Below, piece after piece: positions 6,538-11,499 of a DNA stretch of 11,499 bases. The translations under genes were made by a program, and so were the position numbers. How positions within the stretch are numbered: position 1 is the stretch's first letter; each line of letters begins with the position of its first letter. The notes below the pieces were generated by a model. It was not told the origin of the DNA. It made no database searches and worked only from the letters and a program-made list of their open reading frames with translations. Source of the stretch: DATLYH01 sp035575035 (GTDB taxonomy: Bacteria > Planctomycetota > Planctomycetia > Gemmatales > Gemmataceae); NCBI GenBank assembly GCA_035575035.1, contig DATLYH010000225.1, positions 1 through 11,499 on the forward strand, written 5' to 3'.

Positions 6538-7293
6538 ATGACCGACGAGGAAGTGATGGTTCCCAGTTCCGAGGCGGACCACCTGCGCCAGCAACTGCTG
6601 CAGGCGCAGCGGCTCAGCAGCGTCGGCGCCCTGGCCTCCAGCGTGGCCCACGAGTTCAACAACATCCTGACGACCATCATCAACTATGCCAAGATGGGAC
6701 TGCGGACTCCCATCGACGAGGCCGCCCGTACCCAGGCCTTCGAGAAGATCCTCAAGGGGGGCCAGCGGGCCGCCACCATCATCAACAGCATGCTCGGCTT
6801 TGCCCGCAACAACTCGACTCAGCGCGAACCGACCGACCTGGTCGCCCTGATTGAGGAAGTCCTGATCCTGACTGGGAAGGACCTGAGCAAGCACCGCATC
6901 CAGGTGGAGACGAAGTTTCAGGGCCGACCGCGAGCGCCGGTGGTCCCGGCCCAGCTGGAGCAGGTGCTGCTCAACCTGATTATCAATGCCCGCCAGGCGA
7001 TGCCGCGCGGCGGCCGACTGCGGATCGAGGCGCGGGAAAACCCGCAGACCGGGATGGCCGAGATCAGCATTGCCGACACCGGCGTCGGCATCCCGCCGGA
7101 GCGCCTCCGCTTGATTTTCGAACCGTTCTACACTACCAAGGAGCCTGACGAGCACGGCCACGGCGGCACCGGCCTGGGCCTGAGCGTCTGCCGACAAATC
7201 GTCGAGCAGCACCAGGGCCGCATCCGTGTCGAAAGCCTGGTCGGCAAGGGCTCGACCTTCACCATCAAGCTGCCGCTAAAGGCCAGCGAATGA
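6538..7293 (+). CDS. Orphan cytoplasmic histidine kinase (no sensor domain)
   Basis: The gene encodes 251 residues, only a transmitter module. A short coiled-coil-like lead (about 12-33) is followed by the phospho-acceptor helix 'SSVAHEFNNILTTIINYA' (His38). The ATPase domain shows the N box 'LNLIINARQAMPRGG', G1 'ADTGVGIPPE', F box 'IFEPFYTTK' and G2 'GGTGLGLSVCRQIVEQHQGR'. All catalytic motifs look intact, so autophosphorylation is expected. There is no PAS, GAF, HAMP or transmembrane part, and no response regulator in the window, so the signal and partner are unknown; a fused or distant partner is possible. The ATG at 6538 is chosen over an upstream TTG (6487) because AGGAGA (6525-6530) sits seven bases before it. 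It is transcribed away from the ModF-like gene. Confidence 0.9.
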   Translation: MTDEEVMVPSSEADHLRQQLLQAQRLSSVGALASSVAHEFNNILTTIINYAKMGLRTPIDEAARTQAFEKILKGGQRAATIINSMLGFARNNSTQREPTDLVALIEEVLILTGKDLSKHRIQVETKFQGRPRAPVVPAQLEQVLLNLIINARQAMPRGGRLRIEARENPQTGMAEISIADTGVGIPPERLRLIFEPFYTTKEPDEHGHGGTGLGLSVCRQIVEQHQGRIRVESLVGKGSTFTIKLPLKASE

Positions 7294-7330
7294 GATTCCC
7301 GTCAAAGCCCCGAGCCCACGGCGGGGTCAA

Positions 7331-7492
7331 GCGATCGGCAGCGGTCTGGTGGACGGGGGGATCAAGCAGTTGGTGAACCGTCGGCTGAAGCAGACGGGGT
7401 CGCGGTGGAAAAGTGGGCACGTTGGGCGGTTGGTGGAGTGGTGCGCCTGAGCGGAAGGTCCCGAATGGGACGCCTTCTGGCGTGCCAATTAA
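7331..7492 (+). pseudogene. C-terminal fragment of an ISKra4-like transposase
   Basis: Starting 38 bp after the kinase stop, the plus strand reads 'AIGSGLVDGGIKQLVNRRLK' then 'QTGSRWKSGHVGRLVEWCA', a TGA at 7448-7450, and in the same frame 'AEGPEWDAFWRAN' to TAA at 7490-7492. This matches the end of ISKra4-family transposases as I know them (a P-I-G-S-G-x-V-E start, 'RLKRTGARW', and a W-D-A-F-W end). There is no start codon, and the rest of the gene is absent. It is a fossil left by an old insertion behind the kinase gene, and it carries an internal stop. The family assignment is from motif memory; a search of ISfinder would settle it. Confidence 0.65.
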
Positions 7493-7550
7493 ACACCGCC
7501 AAAATCCAGAGGAGCACCCAAACGCAAAGCCCCGTTCCTGTGAAAGGAAA

Positions 7551-7582
7551 GAAAAAAAGTGGGGGACGGCCGTCCCCCACTT
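7551..7582 (-). terminator. Strong intrinsic terminator of the DUF1592-DUF1552 operon
   Basis: A perfect 26-bp palindrome (7557-7582, centre GGGGGACGGCCGTCCCCC) is followed on the minus strand by a run of seven T (plus-strand A run 7552-7558). It lies 28 bp past the DUF1552 stop codon. A GC-rich stem plus T run is the textbook Rho-independent form, and the T run is on the side that serves the minus-strand operon. For transcripts of the plus-strand kinase only 'TTGAGTT' follows, so it would be weaker in that direction. Confidence 0.75.
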
Positions 7583-7610
7583 GAGTTATCCGGTCGTTCT
7601 TCCGCCCTTT

Positions 7611-8954
7611 CTACGACAGCCCCTCCAGTAGCCCGGTGCTGTCGCCCAGCTGATCGACATGGGCGCCCATCCGGTCCAGTATTGCCAGCCAGAGATTGTT
7701 CACCGGCGTGTTCCGCGGGTAGACCAGGTGGCGGCCGGTCTTGATCGAGCCGCCCCCCTTGCCCAACAGCAGGATCGGCAGGTTGTCGTGGTTATGACGG
7801 TTGCCGTCGCCGATGGCGCTGCCGTAGACGATCATGCAGTTGTCCAGCAGCGTGCCGTCCCCCTCCGGGATCGCCTTCAGCTTGCCGACCAGGTAGGCCA
7901 GCTGGCTGATGTGGAAGCGGTTGATCGCCGCGATCTTGGCCTGCTTCTCCTTGTTGCGGCCGTGGTGCGACAGGTCGTGGTGCCCCTCGGGCACGTTGAT
8001 GAACCGGTAGCTGCGGTTGCTCCCCTCGTTGGCCAATGGGAAAGTGCAGATCCGCGTGTGATCCCCCTGGAAGGCCAGCACCAAGAGGTCGCACATCAGC
8101 CGGATGTGCTCGGCATACTCCTGCGGTACGCCCGCCGGCCGGGCCAGCGGCGCGTCCTCCGGTTGGGGAGCATCTTCGTCTGTGCGCGCGAGGCGAACCT
8201 CCAACTCGCGAATGGCGCTGAGGTACTCCTCCATCTTGCGCCGGTCGTTGGCCCCCAAGCGGCGGCGGAGATGATGGGCATCTTCCATGACAAAGTCGAG
8301 GATGCTCTGCTTGTAGCGCTCGCGCCGGGCCTGGACCTGCTCGCTCTCCCCCTTGACGCCGTTGGTGAACAGCCGGTCGAACACCAGCCGGGGATTGACC
8401 TCCTTGGCCATCGGCATCGACTCGGTTCGCCAGGAGAGGTTGGCCGAGTAGGCGCAGCTGTAGCCGGAGTCGCAGTTGCCCGATTGCAACCCCTTGTCGC
8501 AGCCGATCTCCAGCGATGGCAGCCGGGTCTGATGGCCGATCTTCTGGGCGCAGACCTGGTCCATGGAGATGCCGACCTTGATGTCGGCCCCGTGGGTTTT
8601 GCGCGGCTGGCAGCCGGTCAGGAAGGCAGACATGGCGCGGGCGTGGTCCCCCGGGCCGTCGCCGTTGGGCCGGGCCTTGTCGCAGGTCAGACCGCTGAGC
8701 ACCAGCAGGTCCTGCTTGAACGGGGCCAGCGCCTGCAAGGTCGGCGTCAGCTCGAAGTTGGCCCCCTCGGTCGCGGGGGTCCAGTCCTCCATGTGGATGC
8801 CGTTGGGCACGTACAGGATCGCCATCCGCCGCGGCAGCGGCTCGGCGGCGGCGCCGGCCAGTGAGTAAACGGGCGCCATCGCCTCTAGAAACGGCAGGGC
8901 GATGGCCGTGCCCAACCCCTTCAAAACCGTCCGCCGTGAGAGTCGCTCCACCAT
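7611..8954 (-). CDS. DUF1552 protein with twin-arginine signal
   Basis: The protein has 447 residues. It opens with a Tat motif, 'SRRTVLKGL' (6-14), and a hydrophobic stretch to about residue 30, so it is expected to be exported folded. The body has the marks of DUF1552, a family abundant in Planctomycetes: 'YVPNGIHMEDWTP', 'LSGLTCDK', 'HARAMSAFLTGCQPRKTHG', 'YSCAYSANLSWR', and a C-terminal 'NTPVNNLWLAILDRMG'. Its biochemical role is unknown; relatives are regularly encoded beside DUF1592-type haem proteins, which suggests a joint periplasmic function. I chose the ATG at 8954 because GGGGGAG lies seven bases upstream and the Tat motif follows at once; a further upstream start would overlap the previous gene by about 150 bp. 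The previous gene stops one base before it, so translation is probably coupled. Confidence 0.92.
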   Translation of the reverse strand: MVERLSRRTVLKGLGTAIALPFLEAMAPVYSLAGAAAEPLPRRMAILYVPNGIHMEDWTPATEGANFELTPTLQALAPFKQDLLVLSGLTCDKARPNGDGPGDHARAMSAFLTGCQPRKTHGADIKVGISMDQVCAQKIGHQTRLPSLEIGCDKGLQSGNCDSGYSCAYSANLSWRTESMPMAKEVNPRLVFDRLFTNGVKGESEQVQARRERYKQSILDFVMEDAHHLRRRLGANDRRKMEEYLSAIRELEVRLARTDEDAPQPEDAPLARPAGVPQEYAEHIRLMCDLLVLAFQGDHTRICTFPLANEGSNRSYRFINVPEGHHDLSHHGRNKEKQAKIAAINRFHISQLAYLVGKLKAIPEGDGTLLDNCMIVYGSAIGDGNRHNHDNLPILLLGKGGGSIKTGRHLVYPRNTPVNNLWLAILDRMGAHVDQLGDSTGLLEGLS

Positions 8955-8955
8955 G

Positions 8956-10890
8956 TCATCTCCCCCCTTGACCCGCCTTCCGCTTCTGGAAGGGGTCGCT
9001 TTGGACAACTGCCAGCACCAGGCTGGAAAACCGGTAATCGTTTTTGACCAGGGCGGCAACAATGTCATCGACGGCGCACTTGTCGTAGTACTCCAGGCCG
9101 CGGCCCAGAGCATAGGTTAACATCTTCTCGGCCAGACACCGACAAAAATCTTCCTTTTTCGCCTTGAGCACCGCCTTCAGCCCGGCCGGCCCATCAAACT
9201 TCTCGCCGCCGGGCAGAACGCCGGACGGGTCGATCGGGAACTTGCCGTCCTTCTCGCGCCAGGCGCCGATGCCGTCGAAGTTCTCGAGGCCGAAGCCGAG
9301 CGGGTCCATCCGCTGGTGGCAGGAAGCGCAGATCGGATTGACCCGGTGCTGCTCCATCCGTTGCCGCAGCGAGCCGGTCAGCTCCTTGTCGTCCTCCAGC
9401 TCGGGCACGTCGGGCGGCGGCGGAGGCGGCGGCGTGCCGAGGATGTTCTCCAGAATCCACTTGCCCCGCTTCACCGGCGAGGTCCGCGTCGGGTTGGAGG
9501 TGATCGTCAGGATGCTTGCCTGCGTCAGCACCCCGCCGCGCGGCCCGCCCGTCAGGGCAACCCAGCGGAACTCGTCCCCCTTAACCCCCGCGATGCCGTA
9601 GTGTTTCGCCAGCCGCTCGTTGACAAAGGTGAAGTCGGCATCGAGGAAGTCAAGGACGCTGCGGTCCTCCTTCATGACCGCCTCGAAGAAGAGTTCCGTC
9701 TCCTTCTGCATGGCTGCCCGAAGCGCCTCGTCGAAGGTCGGGAAGGTGCCGGGATCGGGCTGGACTGTCTTGAGGTTGCGGATCTGCAACCATTGGCCGG
9801 CGAAGTTCTCCACCAGCGCCTTGGCCTTGGGGTCCTTAAGCATCCGGCGGACCTGGGCTTCGAGGTTGCCGTCCTTCCGCAGCGTGCCGTTTTGGGCGTG
9901 GTTGAACAGCTCGTCGTCGGGCATGCTGCTCCAGAGGAAGTACGACAACCGGGTCGCCACCTCGTAGTCGTTCAGCACGCGAACGGTATTCGGGTCGATC
10001 GGAGCCCGGGGATTGGCCGGCCGAGGGTCCATTTCGACGCGGAAGAGGAAGTGCGGCGAGACCAGGACGGCCTGGAGAGGAAGGCGAAGGCCGGTCGGGA
10101 AGCCGTCACCGTCGCGGCGGGCCAGGTCGAACAGACGCATCAGCCGGGCCACCTCCTCGGGCGTGGCGGGCCGGCGATAGGCGCGGGTAGCGAAGTGCTC
10201 CAGGATTTTGCGGGCGCAGTCCTCCTCGCTCAGGTCGGGTCCCGGCCGGCAGATCAAGATGCGCAGCCGGGTCTCGCGGTTGGCGAAGGCCTTCTCGATG
10301 ATGGTTTCGGCGGCAGCCAGGTATTTCTCCAAAAGCAACGGCGGCAAGGTGAGCACGTCGCCGATGTTGTCGAAGCCGTAACCGACATCGTCGGCCGGGA
10401 AGTCCTCGGCCGGCTGGAAGTCAATGCCGATCAGGTCACGGATAGTGTTGTTGTACTCGGCCCGATTGAGCCGGCGGAGGGTGACTCGCCCCGGGTCGCG
10501 CTCCTTGGTGCAGTCCACCCGGGCCAACTGGGTCGCGACGTAGCCGGTGAGCAAGTCGATCTCGGCGGGGGTAGGTTGGGGCCGGCCCTGCGGCGGCATC
10601 TCGCGGGCGCGGACATGCTTGAGCACCTTCTCCCAGACCTTGCGGTCCTGCATCACCTGGTCATCGTCCTGGTACTTCTCCAGCGACAGATCGGCCCGGG
10701 GTTTCTCCCCACCGTGACACTTGGTGCAGTATTTGGTCAGCAGGGGGGCAATGTCCTTGAAGGTGATCTGCTCCGCGGTTCGGGGAGTCGGAGAGTCGCC
10801 TTTTTTGGCGCTGTCGGTCGGCGCGGTTTGGGCGTGGGCCAGGCCGATGACCGCCGCCAGCAGCACCCCAACAAGGACAGACGGCCGCAT
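8956..10890 (-). CDS. Secreted DUF1587/1595/1592/1588/1585 cytochrome-like protein
   Basis: The protein has 644 residues. The signal peptide is 'MRPSVLVGVLLAAVIGLAHA' with a likely cut before Gln21. In order: a cytochrome-c-like domain with 'CTKCH' (55-59) and 'REMPPQGRP' (Met98 as possible second iron ligand); DUF1587 ('LRRLNRAEYNNTIRDL', 138-200); DUF1595 (about 225-287); DUF1592 (about 305-432); DUF1588 with a second CxxCH, 'ICASCHQRMDPLGFGLENF' (520-538); and DUF1585 (about 560-635). A proline run (487-493) sits before the second haem motif. This is the standard planctomycete domain set; two covalent haems are plausible, and the reaction is unknown. The ATG at 10890 has TAGGAG eight bases upstream and is followed directly by the signal peptide, which a start 60 residues earlier would bury. 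It is first in a two-gene operon with the DUF1552 gene. Confidence 0.93.
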   Translation of the reverse strand: MRPSVLVGVLLAAVIGLAHAQTAPTDSAKKGDSPTPRTAEQITFKDIAPLLTKYCTKCHGGEKPRADLSLEKYQDDDQVMQDRKVWEKVLKHVRAREMPPQGRPQPTPAEIDLLTGYVATQLARVDCTKERDPGRVTLRRLNRAEYNNTIRDLIGIDFQPAEDFPADDVGYGFDNIGDVLTLPPLLLEKYLAAAETIIEKAFANRETRLRILICRPGPDLSEEDCARKILEHFATRAYRRPATPEEVARLMRLFDLARRDGDGFPTGLRLPLQAVLVSPHFLFRVEMDPRPANPRAPIDPNTVRVLNDYEVATRLSYFLWSSMPDDELFNHAQNGTLRKDGNLEAQVRRMLKDPKAKALVENFAGQWLQIRNLKTVQPDPGTFPTFDEALRAAMQKETELFFEAVMKEDRSVLDFLDADFTFVNERLAKHYGIAGVKGDEFRWVALTGGPRGGVLTQASILTITSNPTRTSPVKRGKWILENILGTPPPPPPPDVPELEDDKELTGSLRQRMEQHRVNPICASCHQRMDPLGFGLENFDGIGAWREKDGKFPIDPSGVLPGGEKFDGPAGLKAVLKAKKEDFCRCLAEKMLTYALGRGLEYYDKCAVDDIVAALVKNDYRFSSLVLAVVQSDPFQKRKAGQGGR

Positions 10891-11257
10891 CAAGAAAACT
10901 CCTACCAGGACCAGAACCGCTTGCGTGGTTGCCAGTCCCGGATTAAACACCGGCTCAGCCGTAAGGTTTCGAGGCGGGCGGATTATCGGGAAGGCGCGAA
11001 TCTGGGAGGAAACCTTGGTTATCTTCGGCTGGCCACTCGAATCAGGAGGTTGGTGGGCAAGCAAATTCAATGCCGATTCTCGGCCTAGTCAAGGATACCG
11101 GAAGCGTAGGCGGACGGCAACAATTTTCCGGACTGATCTGCACCTGGAGCGCCAGCGCTGGGTACTACGAGCCTGGAGCGTCCGCGACGAGATAATGCCG
11201 CGTCACCCCAGCGCGGATGCTCCAGGCTCGATTGACTTTCCCGGGGCAGCACTCGCC
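10891..11257. other. Gap before the DUF1592 operon
   Basis: This holds the leader and presumably the promoter of the minus-strand DUF1592-DUF1552 operon, although no promoter boxes stand out. The 180 bases nearest the gene stay open in its frame without homology. The distal part (11144-11230) is filled by the palindromic repeat described separately, which also lies directly behind the stop of the Uma2-family gene. Confidence 0.6.
11144..11230. repeat. Palindromic repeat family copy 2
   Basis: CGAGCCTGGAGCGTCCGCG (11168-11186) pairs with 11212-11230 at 18 of 19 positions around a 25-base loop. A partial direct copy (CTGGAGCG, 11144-11151) and the perfect palindrome CCAGCGCTGG (11152-11161) lie just before it; the latter resembles the CCCCAGCGC next to the right arm, so a second, larger pairing is possible. 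The hairpin starts 28 bp past the Uma2 stop and might help end that transcript, but no T run follows. Similarity to 4290-4309 and 4358-4375 indicates a repeat family dispersed in this genome. Confidence 0.7.
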
Positions 11258-11499
11258 TCACTGTTGTCCTAAGCGGGCGCGTAGCTCCGCTAGCTCCCGC
11301 TCGGCCGCCTCCAAGCGCTGCTGCAACTCGTCGGCGCGACGCTTCTCCGCCGCGGCCAGGCGGCGGGCTTCGTCCAACTCCCGCTGTAGCTCGGCCGGCA
11401 ACGGCAGTAACTCCCCTTCATACCAAAAACGCACCCAACCCTCCAGCAACCCAACCTCCACGTCCAACTCCCGGATCGGATACCGCCCCTGCCGGTTCG
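11258..11499 (-). CDS. Uma2-family protein (PD-(D/E)XK-like), C-terminal tail only
   Basis: The frame enters from the right edge with no start in the window. It reads 'NRQGRYPIRELDVEVGLLEG', then 'WVRFWYEGELLPLPAELQRE', then a charged coiled coil ('RRLAAAEKRRADELQQRLEA' onward) to TGA at 11258-11260. A 'G.LLP.PAE' turn followed by a long Glu/Arg/Ala coiled coil is how many Uma2-family proteins of Planctomycetes and Cyanobacteria end. Uma2 proteins carry a PD-(D/E)XK nuclease-type fold and occur in many copies in such genomes; their cellular role is not established. The catalytic domain lies outside the window, so activity cannot be judged. Assignment rests on the tail alone. Confidence 0.7.
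   Translation of the reverse strand, partial: NRQGRYPIRELDVEVGLLEGWVRFWYEGELLPLPAELQRELDEARRLAAAEKRRADELQQRLEAAERELAELRARLGQQ

Noticed and set aside
6052..7212. Long minus-strand open frame opposite the histidine kinase
   Set aside because: Antisense shadow: the plus strand carries every kinase motif and a good ribosome site, and the minus frame shows none.
7458..7483. Two tiny adjacent hairpins (GTCCC-GAAT-GGGAC and ACGCC-TTCT-GGCGT)
   Set aside because: They fall within the transposase fossil and share its codons; five-pair stems in GC-rich DNA are expected by chance.
7659..8864. Plus-strand frame of about 400 codons opposite the DUF1552 gene
   Set aside because: Val/Ala/Arg-rich mirror translation of a conserved minus-strand gene.
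9316..11088. Long plus-strand open frame of about 590 codons opposite the DUF1592 gene
   Set aside because: It is a mirror of GC-rich codons in a clearly conserved minus-strand gene and shows no domain or motif of its own.

Overview
The window looks like an accessory stretch of a GC-rich planctomycete chromosome, most likely a Gemmata-type bacterium (Gemmataceae). The best evidence is a two-gene unit typical of that phylum: a large secreted protein with DUF1587/1595/1592/1588/1585 domains and two CxxCH haem motifs (8956-10890), followed one base later by a twin-arginine-exported DUF1552 protein (7611-8954). A partial Uma2-type nuclease tail, RHS/Hint proteins and several decayed insertion sequences fit the same kind of genome.

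Layout, left to right. At 1-499 (minus) is the N-terminal part of an ankyrin-repeat protein. At 522-1505 is a complete but broken IS5-superfamily insertion sequence with 20-bp terminal inverted repeats and a TA target duplication; its transposase carries two frame breaks. At 1516-1614 is a roughly 100-bp MITE-like element, also flanked by TA. At 1733-4204 (minus) is the 3' part of an RHS gene, interrupted by an in-frame TAG. It encodes an RHS core, a Hint (PT-Hint) autoprocessing domain and a C-terminal domain that resembles a nucleic-acid deaminase toxin. At 4205-4407 are palindromic repeats. At 4408-5910 (minus) is a ModF/PhrA-like tandem ABC ATPase. A gap of about 630 bp with an inverted repeat follows. 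At 6538-7293 (plus) is a short orphan histidine kinase with no sensor domain. At 7331-7492 is a C-terminal fossil of an ISKra4-like transposase, then a strong terminator hairpin at 7551-7582, the DUF1552 and DUF1592 genes, a second copy of the palindromic repeat family at 11144-11230, and the end of a Uma2-family gene (11258-11499).

How the parts relate. The left 4.2 kb reads best as a degenerating polymorphic-toxin locus. The RHS-Hint-toxin gene and the ankyrin gene point the same way, and removing the two mobile elements would bring them to about 150 bp apart, so the ankyrin protein is a candidate immunity protein. The toxin tip appears to have lost a zinc-binding cysteine, and the RHS frame is broken and 5'-truncated. 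The right half is a conserved, apparently intact extracytoplasmic haem-protein operon closed by its own terminator. I see no tRNA, rRNA or CRISPR array.
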